Shown here in pieces: positions 23,082 through 31,728 of a DNA stretch of 64,000 nt; the first letter of the stretch is position 1, and each line of letters begins with the position of its first letter. The notes under the pieces are model-generated. The model did no database searches, was not told the origin of the DNA, and worked only from the letters and a program-made list of their open reading frames with translations. Source of the stretch: Thermoleophilum album (GTDB taxonomy: Bacteria > Actinomycetota > Thermoleophilia > Solirubrobacterales > Thermoleophilaceae); contig NZ_CP066171.1 of NCBI RefSeq assembly GCF_028867705.1, forward strand, positions 620,001 through 684,000, written 5' to 3'. The translations under genes were made by a program, and so were the position numbers.

Positions 23082-24428
23082 GTGGCTCGGGCGCAGGGAC
23101 TCGCGCTGGCCTTCACAGTGGCGATAGCGCTCGCGATGGCGCTTGCGGTTGCGCCAGGTGCGCAAGCAGCGCGCACAGCACTGATCGAGCGCTACGTGGC
23201 GATCGCCGGGGCGCCCGCGCCAGGCGCGGCGCGCTACGACCGGGTGTTCGCCTACCAGGTCGGGGCGCGGAGGGCGCGCACCGTGGTGGTGCTGGTGCCT
23301 GGCTTCCTCGGCGGGGCCGGCACGATCGCACCGGTCGCGCGCGACATCGCCGCACGGTTGCCGGCCACCCAGGTGTGGGTCGTCGACCGCCGCGAGCAGG
23401 CGCTCGAGGACCAGCGCGGCTTCGCCCGCCGCAGCGCCAGCGCCGCTTACGACTACTACTTCGGCGGCAAGTACAGGCGTGTGCGCGGGCTCGACGTGCC
23501 CTATGCGTCGGAGTGGGGGCTCGCCGTGCAGCTCGCCGATCTGCGACGCGTGGTCCTCGCCGCGCGCAAGGGTGGGCGTCGGGTGGTGCTTGGCGGCCAC
23601 TCTCTCGGCGCTTCGACGGCGCTCGCCTACGCGGCGTGGGATTTCGCCGGCCGGCCGGGCTACCGCGACATCAGCGGGCTGGTGTTGATCGACGGCGGGC
23701 TTCTCGGCACGTTCGCCTCGGCCGACGCCGCTCGCGCCCGCCGCGAGCTCGACGAGATGCGTCGCGGGCAGGTTTTTGAGGACGTGCTCGGCCTCGGTGT
23801 TCCCGAGCTCGCTGGGATCTTCGTGCAAACCGCGGGGCTCTACGCGCTTCGCGCCCCCGACGTGCCGGCCAAACTCCAGCCGCTGGTGCCGGCGGCCTTC
23901 CGGCCGGCGTTCACCGTCACCAACGAGGCGCTTGTCGGTTACGCCTTCGACCGCGACACGTCGCCGCCGGGGTTCGAGTTCGTTCGCGTGCGGGCGGGGA
24001 GGCTCGCGGCGGCGGGCGACCCGCGCCCGTGGGTGAGCGGCGAGCGCACCCCGATCGAGCGGCTGGTGCGAGCGATGGCGGCGACGAAACCGGATTTCAT
24101 CGAGTGGTACTTCCCGCGCCGCTTGCGGCTCGACGTCGACGCTGCGAACGACCTGCGCATGACCGCGGCGGCGAAGATCCTTGGGCTTCGGCTGCGCTGG
24201 GCGCGAAGGGTCGACGTGCCGCTCTACGCCTACCAGACCGACCTCACCGGCGGTCGCGTGTTGCGGGGGGCGCGCCGTTTTGTCGCGATCTCGCGTGTGC
24301 GCCGCTACCGCTTCGTCGACGATCCCGCGGCCAGCCACCTCGACCCGGTCGTCGGCGATCCCCGCTCGAACCGCTTTCTCAAGACCGTCGTGCCGTTCCT
24401 GCGCGAGCTAGAGCGGACACGTCGGTGA
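23082..24428 (+). CDS. Secreted alpha/beta hydrolase, paralogue of the 32544 gene
   Basis: 448 residues. A clean signal peptide (LALAFTVAIALAMALAVAPGAQA) precedes a mature domain with VVVLVPGFLGGAG (oxyanion region) and VVLGGHSLGASTALAYA, the nucleophile elbow (G-H-S-L-G) near residue 172. A large C-terminal part ends GDPRSNRFLKTVVPFLREL, matching the end of the paralogue at 32544-34055. The substrate is unknown; size and export suggest a lipase or esterase acting outside the cell. The catalytic acid and His are not securely placed. Confidence 0.8.
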   Translation: MARAQGLALAFTVAIALAMALAVAPGAQAARTALIERYVAIAGAPAPGAARYDRVFAYQVGARRARTVVVLVPGFLGGAGTIAPVARDIAARLPATQVWVVDRREQALEDQRGFARRSASAAYDYYFGGKYRRVRGLDVPYASEWGLAVQLADLRRVVLAARKGGRRVVLGGHSLGASTALAYAAWDFAGRPGYRDISGLVLIDGGLLGTFASADAARARRELDEMRRGQVFEDVLGLGVPELAGIFVQTAGLYALRAPDVPAKLQPLVPAAFRPAFTVTNEALVGYAFDRDTSPPGFEFVRVRAGRLAAAGDPRPWVSGERTPIERLVRAMAATKPDFIEWYFPRRLRLDVDAANDLRMTAAAKILGLRLRWARRVDVPLYAYQTDLTGGRVLRGARRFVAISRVRRYRFVDDPAASHLDPVVGDPRSNRFLKTVVPFLRELERTRR

Positions 24429-24439
24429 AGGCGCGGCCG

Positions 24440-25213
24440 TCAAAGGCGCGCGAACACGTTCAGTCCGAGCCGGTCGAGGAGCGCCAGCGCCTCGGCGTTG
24501 AGCCGCGCTAGCTCGTCGGTGTAGAGCAGCACCCCCATCGCTACCAGCACCACGCCGGCGAGGGTTGCCACCACGCGCCAGCGGTTGCGAAGGAAGCTAA
24601 AGAGGGGTGCGACGCGCGCGAAGGCGATGGCACAAAGGAGGAACGGCACGGCGAGACCGGCGGCGTAGGCGGCGAGGAGTAGTGCGCCGCGCGAGACGGT
24701 CGCCTCGGTGCTGGCGGCGGTGAGGATCGCGCCGAGCGTCGGGCCGGTGCACGGCAGCCAAGCCACGGCGAACGCCAGCCCTGCCACGACCGGCCCGCCT
24801 GTGCGCGCACCCTCGACGAGGCGGCGTGGGCGCCACTCGCGTCCCACCGCCGGCCACAGCGCGCTCGCCACGAACAGCAGCCCGAGGGCCACGATCGCTA
24901 CCCCGGCGACCTTTTCGAGCAGCGCGCGGTGGTCCTGGAGCAATCGGCCGAGCCCGGTCGCGGTCAGCCCGAGGGCTACGAACATCGCCGAGAACGAGAG
25001 ACAGAAAACGAGCGCCGGGCCAAGCACCGCAAGCCGGCGCCGGCCCGCCGCGAGCTCGGCGAACGACACGCCCGAGATCGTCGACAGGTAGCCCGGCACG
25101 AGCGGCAGAACGCAGGGCGAGATGAACGACACGAACCCGACCGCGAAGGCGGCGACAACGCTCGCGTCGGGCCCGGAGGCGGCGAGAACCAAGGTGTGGT
25201 CAAAAGAGACCAC
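24440..25213 (-). CDS. ccdA: CcdA-like thiol-disulfide transmembrane protein
   Basis: 257 residues and six hydrophobic helices. The two redox cysteines occur in the family contexts FISPCVLPLVPGYLS (near residue 34) and WLPCTGPTLGAIL (near residue 155). CcdA carries electrons from cytoplasmic thioredoxin to external thiols that keep apocytochrome c cysteines reduced. It lies directly downstream of ccmH (6-nt gap), and CcmE and CcmF are encoded at 45-48 kb, so this is half of a split cytochrome c maturation system. Confidence 0.92.
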   Translation of the reverse strand: MVSFDHTLVLAASGPDASVVAAFAVGFVSFISPCVLPLVPGYLSTISGVSFAELAAGRRRLAVLGPALVFCLSFSAMFVALGLTATGLGRLLQDHRALLEKVAGVAIVALGLLFVASALWPAVGREWRPRRLVEGARTGGPVVAGLAFAVAWLPCTGPTLGAILTAASTEATVSRGALLLAAYAAGLAVPFLLCAIAFARVAPLFSFLRNRWRVVATLAGVVLVAMGVLLYTDELARLNAEALALLDRLGLNVFARL

Positions 25214-25219
25214 GCGCGG

Positions 25220-25756
25220 TCACCACAGGCCGCTGCGCTCGAGCGCTCGCTCGACGCGTGGGTCGTCGGGGTCGCCGAGCCCAGCCGCAGCGTTCGCTCG
25301 TGCGCCACCACTTGCTGCGTCGACCGGGGCGCCCAGACCGCTCGCCGCCGCCGCGCGCGCCCGTCGCCACCGTGCCACCCCTGCCGCCAGTGCTGTCAGC
25401 GCACAGACCAAACCTGCGGCCGGTACGAGATAGGAGAACACGCGCGTTCCGCTGTCGGGCGGCACGGCGAGCACGCGCGGTCCGAACTCGGCGACGAGCG
25501 CGCGTTTGATCTGTTGCTTGTCGTAACAGCGGTCGACCAGCCGTTGGATGAACGCGCGCTCACGTTCGGCCTGCGGCGCCTCGGTCGCAAGGCCGAGCGG
25601 CGTCCCGCACACAGGGCACATCACCTCGTCCTCGACGTCGGCGAGAGTCGTCTTCGGGCAGGCGAGCGCGGCGGGCGTGAGCGCGACAGCGCATAGCGCC
25701 ACGAACGCCGCCACAGCGGCAGTCGCGGCGAAGCGGTTGCGAGAGGACCGTGCCAC
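25220..25756 (-). CDS. ccmH: CcmH-like apocytochrome c thiol protein
   Basis: 178 residues: signal peptide (to about residue 32, LTPAALA), then the CcmH domain with EVMCPVCGTPL (the family's RCPVCQ redox pair), RAFIQRLVDRCYDKQQIKRALVAEFGPRVLA, and a C-terminal membrane helix (FSYLVPAAGLVCALTALAAGVA). It should reduce the CXXCH cysteines of apocytochromes before haem attachment. The GTG start is preceded by TACGCT at 7 nt, which suggests leaderless transcription together with ccdA. Confidence 0.9.
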   Translation of the reverse strand: MARSSRNRFAATAAVAAFVALCAVALTPAALACPKTTLADVEDEVMCPVCGTPLGLATEAPQAERERAFIQRLVDRCYDKQQIKRALVAEFGPRVLAVPPDSGTRVFSYLVPAAGLVCALTALAAGVARWRRARAAAASGLGAPVDAASGGARANAAAGLGDPDDPRVERALERSGLW

Positions 25757-25763
25757 CGCCGCA

Positions 25764-25769
25764 AGCGTA
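25764..25769 (-). promoter_or_regulatory. Leaderless-type -10 element TACGCT
   Basis: On the minus strand TACGCT ends 7 nt before the GTG start of ccmH at 25756. Confidence 0.55.
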
Positions 25770-25841
25770 GAAGCGCCGGCCGCCTCGACGGCGACTATCC
25801 TCTTTCTACCGCCGCGCCACCCGGGTGGCGCTGCAAGCCGT

Positions 25842-25914
25842 GCGGACGTAGCTCAGTTGGTAGAGCGTCGGCTTCCCAAGCCGAAGGTCGCGGGTTCGAT
25901 CCCCGTCGTCCGCT
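25842..25914 (+). tRNA. tRNA-Gly (anticodon CCC)
   Basis: The 73-nt cloverleaf folds cleanly: acceptor GCGGACG with CGTCCGC, D-arm GCTC/GAGC, anticodon stem TCGGC/GCCGA with loop TTCCCAA giving CCC, variable loop AGGTC, and T-arm GCGGG/CCCGT around TTCGATC. The discriminator is T. CCA is not encoded. Confidence 0.95.
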
Positions 25915-26215
25915 CTCCTCGCGGCGGACTCCGTGGTGCCTAGTAGAGGAACCGCTCCCGCGTGCCGCCAGCGGTGACCACTCGCGGGTCCCCGTGCAAC
26001 CGGGTTGCGCGCGCAACGCTGCCCGCAAGGGACCTCTTCCGGGCCGTGCGTAGGTCTGTCCCAACCGTGTACGATTCGCGCGCCTCGTCCTGTTCGGCGC
26101 TCCCGCGCATGCTTCGGCCTCCGCGGGTGTCGTAAATGCGTGCAGCGTCGCAGTTTCACCCAGTCCGTCGCGTATGATCTGATCTGATCTGATCTGATCT
26201 GCCGTCTGGCGTTCG
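25915..26215 (+). other. Non-coding region between tRNA-Gly and secreted-protein gene
   Basis: No coding sequence is supported here. It holds a short inverted repeat GCAACCGGGTTGC near 25997, a TACGAT hexamer at 26067-26072 that could be a promoter element, TATGAT at 26173-26178, and the GATCT tandem repeat. Base composition is less GC-rich than its surroundings near the 3' end. Confidence 0.5.
26176..26200 (+). repeat. Pentanucleotide tandem repeat (GATCT)5
   Basis: Five perfect GATCT copies lie 15 nt before the TTG start of the next gene and overlap a TATGAT hexamer at 26173-26178. A change in copy number would move a promoter or leader by steps of 5 nt, the usual geometry for transcriptional phase variation. 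Confidence 0.9.
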
Positions 26216-28249
26216 TTGAGCGAGAAGCATCCCGGCCGCTGTTCGCTGTTAGTTCTCCTGCTCTGCCTCGCGAGCACGCTTGTCGCTTCGCCGCGTGCTG
26301 TGTCTGGCTCTGCGCACGCAGCGACTGCGCCAGGGTTCGTAGCTGCTCCCGCGCCCGCGAGCCGCGCGCAGTCTGCTGCCGTAAGCGGAGCGCTCGCTGA
26401 AGGCACCCGCTTGCGGAGCGATCTCGAGCGGGCCGTCGCGCGCACGATCGACAGCTGGGTCGCGCGGCAGCGCCCCGACGGCACGTTTCCCGACCCCTTT
26501 CGACCCTGGTGCCTGCGCCGCTGCGGCGGCTACGACGAAGCGATCCTCGGTTACGCGCTGCTCTTGCACGGGCTGCGCAGCGAGCGTGGCTCGTGGCTCG
26601 ACGCGAGCGCGCGGGCGCTGCGTGCCGTCCTCGCCACGCCGGCGCCGAGGGACGGAACGTTCGAGCCTTTCGCGCTGGCGTCGTCGTACCGCCTGCTGCG
26701 GGCATGGCTCGCAGGTGATCGGGCGACGGCGCAGGACAGCGCTCGCTTCGCCGGGCTTGCCGGGGAGCTGCGCGAGCGCGTCCGCCAACTGCGCCCCCTG
26801 TACATCGGCGCGTCCTCGCAGCCGTGGAACAAGCCGTTCGTCGAAGCGGTCACAGCGATCGAGATCGCACGGTCGGATGTGGCCGCCGACGGGCCAGACG
26901 GGACTTTCGCAGGCGATGCAGCGGAACTCGCTCCGCTCGCGCTCGCCTACCTCGCGGAACAGTCGCGCAAACTAGCCGCCCGCAGCGGCACGCGCACAGC
27001 GAGCGGGCCAGCAGCGGTTGTGTCGGACCCGCCCTACTTCCCCGCCGCTTACCACGCGCTCACCACCGCCTTCCTTGCGCGCGGGTTGGGCCTGGTCCGT
27101 GACCTCCCGGTGCCCGACCGTGTGCGTGCGGTCCGCTCGCTCACGACGACGATCGTCCGCGGTGTGCGCGCCACCGCCTACCTTGCCGCGCCCGACGGGG
27201 ACATCGCTTGGCGAGGGCGCTCGCAAGAGCAAGCTTGGGCACTCGCCTTCGCGGCATACGCGGCCGCGAGCACGCGCAGCGGGTGCGGCAACGAGCTTGC
27301 TGCGTTGTTGGTGCGCCGGCTGTTGGCCCGCTACCGACGCGCTGACGGGTCACTCGCCATCACCCCTCTCGCTGCCACCGCGACCGACGCGCGCGCCTAT
27401 GACCTCCCGGTCGAGCTCGGTCTCGACTGGTACGCGAGCGATCCCGCGTACAGCGGCCTGACTCTCGCCGCGGTCGGCTGGCTGATCGAGGCCCTCGACG
27501 CAGCGCAGGCAGCGCGGGCACGCAGCGGCACCCCAGGTCGGGGTAGGTGCTTGCTCCCCGGCGAACGCCGCGGGGCGTGGGTGGTCGGTCGTGGCCGTGC
27601 CGCGGTTGCGATCGCACGAGCGCGAAACGACTGGGTAGCCTTCGGCGCCCGCAGCAGTGGTGACCTGCGGATCGACGTCGGTCTCCTCGCTTGGAAGCAC
27701 CGCGACGCCCACGGCCGGTGGCGCGACGTCGTGCCGCTGCGGCCGATCGGTTCGGGCAGCGCCGGTCCGTTCCTGGTTCGGCGCGGGCGCCTGGGCGCCG
27801 GTGCCGTCTCGTGGTTTCGCTGGCAGCGCGACCAGCGCACGCTCGTCGGGCGTGTGTGCTTCCGCTCGGTGGCCGATGCCGGCAGCGCACAGGAGGCGGC
27901 ACGCCGCGCCGCCGTCCTTGCGGCTGGCGGCGACACAGCCGGCGGCTGCCTGTGGCGGCGCACTTTCCGGGCCCGCGTCGGCGAGGGCAAAGTCACGCTC
28001 GTGCTTTCCGCGCGGCCGGGAGACGTACTCATCCAGGCGCTCTTCCTACCTGCCACTTGGCGCGTGGCGCGTGATGCGCGTGGTGTCCGCGCGGGCCGCT
28101 TGCTGGTGACTTCCAGCGGGCTTGTGGCCGCCTCCCCTGACCGGACACGCTACGCCTCGGCGACCGAACGCAACCTTCGCCGCATAACGCTGGTCGTGCG
28201 CGCAAGGCGGGGACGGCGCCTAGCGCTGCAGCTGATGCTCGGTCGCTGA
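26216..28249 (+). CDS. Secreted protein of unknown function, helical-toroid-like
   Basis: 677 residues. The TTG start is followed by a good signal peptide (CSLLVLLLCLASTLVASPRA). Residues 60-430 contain repeated helix pairs and aromatic/Gly motifs (RPDGTFPDPFRPW, CGGYDEAILGYALLLHGL, PYFPAAYHALTTAFLARGL, WRGRSQEQAWALAFAAYAA), a pattern seen in alpha/alpha-toroid sugar-processing or prenyl-type enzymes. Residues 450-677 look beta-rich and Arg-rich. I recognise no family or catalytic residues. It is probably exported and may bind or cleave polysaccharide, but that is a guess. Confidence 0.65.
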   Translation: MSEKHPGRCSLLVLLLCLASTLVASPRAVSGSAHAATAPGFVAAPAPASRAQSAAVSGALAEGTRLRSDLERAVARTIDSWVARQRPDGTFPDPFRPWCLRRCGGYDEAILGYALLLHGLRSERGSWLDASARALRAVLATPAPRDGTFEPFALASSYRLLRAWLAGDRATAQDSARFAGLAGELRERVRQLRPLYIGASSQPWNKPFVEAVTAIEIARSDVAADGPDGTFAGDAAELAPLALAYLAEQSRKLAARSGTRTASGPAAVVSDPPYFPAAYHALTTAFLARGLGLVRDLPVPDRVRAVRSLTTTIVRGVRATAYLAAPDGDIAWRGRSQEQAWALAFAAYAAASTRSGCGNELAALLVRRLLARYRRADGSLAITPLAATATDARAYDLPVELGLDWYASDPAYSGLTLAAVGWLIEALDAAQAARARSGTPGRGRCLLPGERRGAWVVGRGRAAVAIARARNDWVAFGARSSGDLRIDVGLLAWKHRDAHGRWRDVVPLRPIGSGSAGPFLVRRGRLGAGAVSWFRWQRDQRTLVGRVCFRSVADAGSAQEAARRAAVLAAGGDTAGGCLWRRTFRARVGEGKVTLVLSARPGDVLIQALFLPATWRVARDARGVRAGRLLVTSSGLVAASPDRTRYASATERNLRRITLVVRARRGRRLALQLMLGR

Positions 28250-28351
28250 GTTCCGTTCCCGGCGAAGCGAGCGTCCTAACAACCCGCAAGCCCTGGTGTG
28301 CGGATATCGATGCCACTTTCGTAGAGCATCGCGTTGACCGGTCGAATTGCC

Positions 28352-28370
28352 ACGCGCCGAGACGGCGCGT
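28352..28370 (-). terminator. Weak hairpin between convergent genes
   Basis: A 7-bp stem (ACGCGCC/GGCGCGT) with a 5-nt loop lies 17 nt beyond the stop of the SGNH hydrolase gene. There is no T-tract. Confidence 0.35.
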
Positions 28371-28387
28371 AGCGCTGTGCAGCTATC

Positions 28388-29680
28388 TCACGACCTGACG
28401 CCGATGTGCACGACTCGGCCCTGGCGAATGCGCAGAAACACACCGCCGCGCGCAACGAGGTAGCGGCCGCGGCGCGCGAGCGCGAGGCGACGACGGAGCG
28501 CGGCTGTAACTCGGTCCCCGGCCCCCAACCCGCGATATGTGTGGCCGCGGGCGTTGGTGAACACCGCGACGGTACGTCCGCGGCTGAAGACCACGGTGAC
28601 AGCTCCGCCGCCGCGCACGCACCAGGTCCACGCGTTGCGCGACCGCGTCTGCGGCCTCCCGGCCTGGCGCAGCAGCGAGCCCGCACTTGTGCCGAGCCGG
28701 AAGCGGCCTACTCCGGAGCGCGTAAACCGCGCGCGCGGCGCCACCGGGCAGCGGCGCAGCGCGCGCACCTCGCTGCCGCCGTTGGGTGTACCTGTGCCAC
28801 TACGGGGTGTACCCGTGCGACTACCGCTGGTCGGCGACTGGCGCTCGGCGCGCGGGATGCGCTCCATCGCGTCGAGCACCATCCGCCCATAGCCCGCGAA
28901 GTGGCCGAAGCGGTTCGGGTGGTAGCTACTCACGATTTCCGTCATCACGCCGTTGATCCAGGGGTTCGGGCTGCAGACCTCGTGCCCCTCGAACACGGAT
29001 ATTGCGTCGAGGAAGTAGAAGCCCGGTCCGGCCGCCGCGACGCGCTCGCGGATCAGGTCGCGGAGCATCTCGGCGCCACGGTTGAGGCGTTCGATGCGCT
29101 CGGGCGTAAACAGAGCTCCCCCGGTGCAGTTGGGCGGCCGGCCGCGGTCCTGAAACAGCCGCGGATACCCGAGGACCAGCACTCGTGCGTGCGGCGCCCG
29201 CTGACGGATCGCGCGGTACGTGCGGTCGAGCTTGGCGGGCAGCTCCTCGCGCGCCTTGCGTTCGCCCTCGGCGATCTCCTCTTCGCAATTGCCTGCCAGG
29301 CTCGCGCTCGCGCACGCGACGACGATGTCCGCGAAGCCGATGTCGTTGCCGCCGATCGTCACCGTCACCCAGCGGGTATCGGCGGTCAGCCCGTCGAGCT
29401 GTTCGCGCAGCAGGTCGTCGGTGGTTGCGCCCGAGCATGCCTCGAACACCAGGTCGAGATCACCGCGCGCGATGGTCACCACAGCGGGATACGCCTGCTC
29501 GCTGCGCAAGCACTGGCGGTCGAAGTAGTTGCCGGTGCCTGTCCCCGACGAGTAGGAGTCGCCGAGCGCCACGTAGCGGGCGCGGGCGAGCGCGTTCGGC
29601 GTCGCCGCCCCGAGCGCGAAAACTGCAAGTACTGCCAGCGCCAACGCGCGCAGCGCCGGAAAGGCACCCCTGCCCCTCAT
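28388..29680 (-). CDS. Secreted SGNH/GDSL-type lipase or esterase
   Basis: 430 residues with a signal peptide (LRALALAVLAVFALGAATPNALA). The SGNH blocks are in order: block I YVALGDSYSSGTGTG (nucleophilic Ser), the Gly of ACSGATTDDLL, block III VTIGGNDIGFADIV (Asn), and block V SSYHPNRFGHFAGY (catalytic His). This matches the SEST-like secreted lipases of Actinomycetota. A Ser/Gly-rich linker joins a C-terminal domain of about 100 residues of unknown role. The ATG at 29680 has a TAACAT hexamer 8 nt upstream. Confidence 0.88.
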   Translation of the reverse strand: MRGRGAFPALRALALAVLAVFALGAATPNALARARYVALGDSYSSGTGTGNYFDRQCLRSEQAYPAVVTIARGDLDLVFEACSGATTDDLLREQLDGLTADTRWVTVTIGGNDIGFADIVVACASASLAGNCEEEIAEGERKAREELPAKLDRTYRAIRQRAPHARVLVLGYPRLFQDRGRPPNCTGGALFTPERIERLNRGAEMLRDLIRERVAAAGPGFYFLDAISVFEGHEVCSPNPWINGVMTEIVSSYHPNRFGHFAGYGRMVLDAMERIPRAERQSPTSGSRTGTPRSGTGTPNGGSEVRALRRCPVAPRARFTRSGVGRFRLGTSAGSLLRQAGRPQTRSRNAWTWCVRGGGAVTVVFSRGRTVAVFTNARGHTYRGLGAGDRVTAALRRRLALARRGRYLVARGGVFLRIRQGRVVHIGVRS

Positions 29681-29688
29681 CGCGGTCG

Positions 29689-29694
29689 ATGTTA
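29689..29694 (-). promoter_or_regulatory. Leaderless-type -10 element TAACAT
   Basis: On the minus strand TAACAT ends 8 nt before the ATG of the SGNH hydrolase at 29680. Confidence 0.5.
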
Positions 29695-29805
29695 CGGCTA
29701 CTGCAGGGGCTCTACAACGGGCAAGCGATCGCCAGCGGCACGTGCAGGGGAGCCACTGCCGGGTTCGGATGGTCAGCTGGGTTCATCGCGCGGCGCACGA
29801 GGTCG

Positions 29806-29811
29806 TACGCT
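29806..29811 (+). promoter_or_regulatory. Leaderless-type -10 element TACGCT
   Basis: TACGCT lies 6 nt before a GTG at 29818 that opens a 65-codon frame coupled to the downstream oxidase gene. Confidence 0.45.
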
Positions 29812-29817
29812 CGCCGC

Positions 29818-30015
29818 GTGAGGAGCAGGGCCAGGACAGAGGTCGGCGACAGGAAGGGATTCGACAACGTGCACGGCCGTAGGCAACTCCGACTAGTCGC
29901 CGACATACCCGCGCCGTGTCCGTTACCTGGCGCGCCGCTGGAACAGCGGGGACGCTTTTATCCCTCTGATCTAAACGGGCAAGCATCGCGCCACCTGCTG
30001 GTGCTGTCGCCATGA
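29818..30015 (+). CDS. Candidate small protein upstream of FAD oxidase
   Basis: A 65-residue frame starts at a GTG with the same leaderless hexamer geometry as other genes here and stops in a TGA that overlaps the ATG of the oxidase gene (ATGA). The product is basic with a central ADIPAPCPLPGAPLEQRGR segment and no recognisable family. Codon use is less GC-biased at third positions than neighbouring genes, so it may be a regulatory upstream frame rather than a functional protein. Confidence 0.35.
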   Translation: MRSRARTEVGDRKGFDNVHGRRQLRLVADIPAPCPLPGAPLEQRGRFYPSDLNGQASRHLLVLSP

Positions 30016-31412
30016 CTTTCGACAGACGCACAACGGGGGGACTCGAGTCGACCTTGCGAGCGGCAGTGGGGCCGGCGCACGTGATCGTCGATCCGGCACA
30101 GCTCAAGGCGTTCGAATGCGATTGGACGCGCCGCTTCCAAGGCCGTGCCCGAGCCGCGGTTTTGCCCGCCGACAGCGAAGAGGTCGCTGCGGTGGTGACG
30201 GCAGCGGCCGAGCACGGCGTCGGCGTCGTGCCCCAGGGTGGTAACACTGGGCTCGTCGGTGGCTCGGTCGCGCGGTCAGGCGAGCTCGTGCTCTCGCTCA
30301 GACGACTGCGAACGCGCGGCAAGATAGATCTGACGAACCGCACCGTCAGGGTTGGCGCCGGGGTCACTCTTGCCGAGCTCGACGACCTCGCACGTCCGCA
30401 CGGCTTGGCAGCGGGGCTCGACCTGGGAGCTCGCGATGCAGCGAGCGTGGGGGGGATAGTGGCCTGCGACGCTGGTGGCCACAACGCGCTCCGTTACGGA
30501 ACCGCTCGCCGGCGCGTGCGCGGCCTCGAGGTGGCGCTTGCCGACGGTTCCATCGTGTGGATCGGTCCGCGCGCTCCCAAAGACAACGCCGGCTACAACC
30601 TCGTCCCGCTGCTCGTCGGAAGCGAGGGGACGCTCGCCGTAATCACCGCTGTCGAGTGGGAGCTCGTCCCGCGACCGGAGCGCCGCGCGACGGCTCTGCT
30701 CGCTGTCGACTCGATGCCACGAGCGCTCGAGTTCGCGCTGGCGCTGCGCGCGTCGGTTCCGGCGGTGGAAGCGATCGAGTTCATGTGCAGCGCGTCTTTC
30801 GCGCTGCTCGCCGAGCAGCTCTCGCTCGCCGCGCCCGCCCCGCTGCGGCCGGTGGTCGAGAGCGGCGGGTTTGCGCTGCTCTGCGAGGTCGCCGGCGACA
30901 GCGACGATGTCGAGCGCTTCGCGGCTTTCGTCACCCGTCGCGCGGCCGGCGAGCGGGCGACGCTCGCCAGCGACGAGGCGCAGCGCACGCGCCTCTGGCG
31001 CCTGCGCGACGCCGTTCCCGAGGCCGTTGCACGGGCGGGTGTCGCCCACAAAATCGATGTCGCGCTGCCGCCGCAAAACCTGGACGAGTTCGATCGGCGT
31101 TTGCGTGAGCTGTTCGCAGACCGCTTCGCGCCACCGGCCCGGCTGGTTTGTTTCGGGCACCTCGGCGACGGCAACGTGCACGTGAACGTGCTGGGTTTGC
31201 CGCCTGATTGCGAAGACGTGGACGCGGCCGTGCTCGAGCTCGCGGCCGCGTGTGGCGGGACGATCAGCGGCGAGCACGGCATCGGCACCGCCAAGGCTCG
31301 CTACCTCCACCTGGTGCGCAGCGAACACGAGATCGCGCTGATGCGAGCGATCAAGCGTGCGTTCGACCCACGCGGCGTCTTAAACCCGGGGGTGCTTCTG
31401 CCCGAACCCTGA
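30012..31412 (+). CDS. FAD-linked oxidase (D-2-hydroxyacid dehydrogenase type)
   Basis: 466 residues with the FAD-binding PCMH domain (VVPQGGNTGLVGGSV, GLDLGARDAASVGGIVACDAGG) and the oxidase C-terminal domain (GHLGDGNVHVN, SGEHGIGTAKARY, DPRGVLNPGVLLP). These motifs are shared by glycolate oxidase GlcD, D-lactate dehydrogenases and D-2-hydroxyglutarate dehydrogenases, so a D-2-hydroxyacid is the probable substrate. No iron-sulfur partner (GlcF type) lies next to it, which favours a stand-alone enzyme. Confidence 0.9.
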   Translation: MTFDRRTTGGLESTLRAAVGPAHVIVDPAQLKAFECDWTRRFQGRARAAVLPADSEEVAAVVTAAAEHGVGVVPQGGNTGLVGGSVARSGELVLSLRRLRTRGKIDLTNRTVRVGAGVTLAELDDLARPHGLAAGLDLGARDAASVGGIVACDAGGHNALRYGTARRRVRGLEVALADGSIVWIGPRAPKDNAGYNLVPLLVGSEGTLAVITAVEWELVPRPERRATALLAVDSMPRALEFALALRASVPAVEAIEFMCSASFALLAEQLSLAAPAPLRPVVESGGFALLCEVAGDSDDVERFAAFVTRRAAGERATLASDEAQRTRLWRLRDAVPEAVARAGVAHKIDVALPPQNLDEFDRRLRELFADRFAPPARLVCFGHLGDGNVHVNVLGLPPDCEDVDAAVLELAAACGGTISGEHGIGTAKARYLHLVRSEHEIALMRAIKRAFDPRGVLNPGVLLPEP

Positions 31413-31728
31413 CGGCGGCCGCTCCTCGGTCGCGGGCAGGCTTCGGCCGCGACCTGGCGGCGCCAGGGCGCGCCCTGCCGACGTTCCGCTCCCAGAACAC
31501 GCCGATCGGGGCGCGGCGCGCGAGTGTGCAGCGACGATGGCGGTGCTGGACTCGGGCTGGCGTTGGCGCGCCGGCTGGCACGCGCCGTGGGCGGTGAAGT
31601 GGTGGCGTTCCCGGTCCCCCCGGCCGCTTCGAACTGCGCTTGCCAGCGGCTTGAGCAGTCCCTCTCGCCGGGTGGTCCGTGTGTCGGGTAGAGCGCCGTG
31701 AGCTAGCGCCGAACGGTGCCGCCGCTCG
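31413..31728 (+). other. Intergenic region between convergent genes
   Basis: No gene is supported on either strand. The only structure noticed is the hairpin at 31428-31454. Both flanking genes end here, so the region needs no promoter. Confidence 0.5.
31428..31454 (+). terminator. Hairpin downstream of FAD oxidase
   Basis: An 8-bp stem (GGTCGCGG/CCGCGACC) with an 11-nt loop starts 16 nt after the oxidase stop. A shorter stem CTGGC/GCCAG follows. There is no T-tract. Confidence 0.4.

Noticed and set aside
20670-24338. Very long open frame on the minus strand antisense to rlmH, argS and the secreted hydrolase
   Set aside because: It is the codon-position shadow of strong plus-strand genes in GC-rich DNA; only the last 98 codons (20373-20669) resemble a protein family.
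26176-26200. GATCT repeats as part of a CRISPR-like array
   Set aside because: Units are only 5 nt with no spacers, and no cas genes are nearby.
25842-26215. tRNA-Gly as an integration site for a genomic island
   Set aside because: No integrase, direct repeat of the tRNA 3' end or mobile gene was seen in the following 8 kb.
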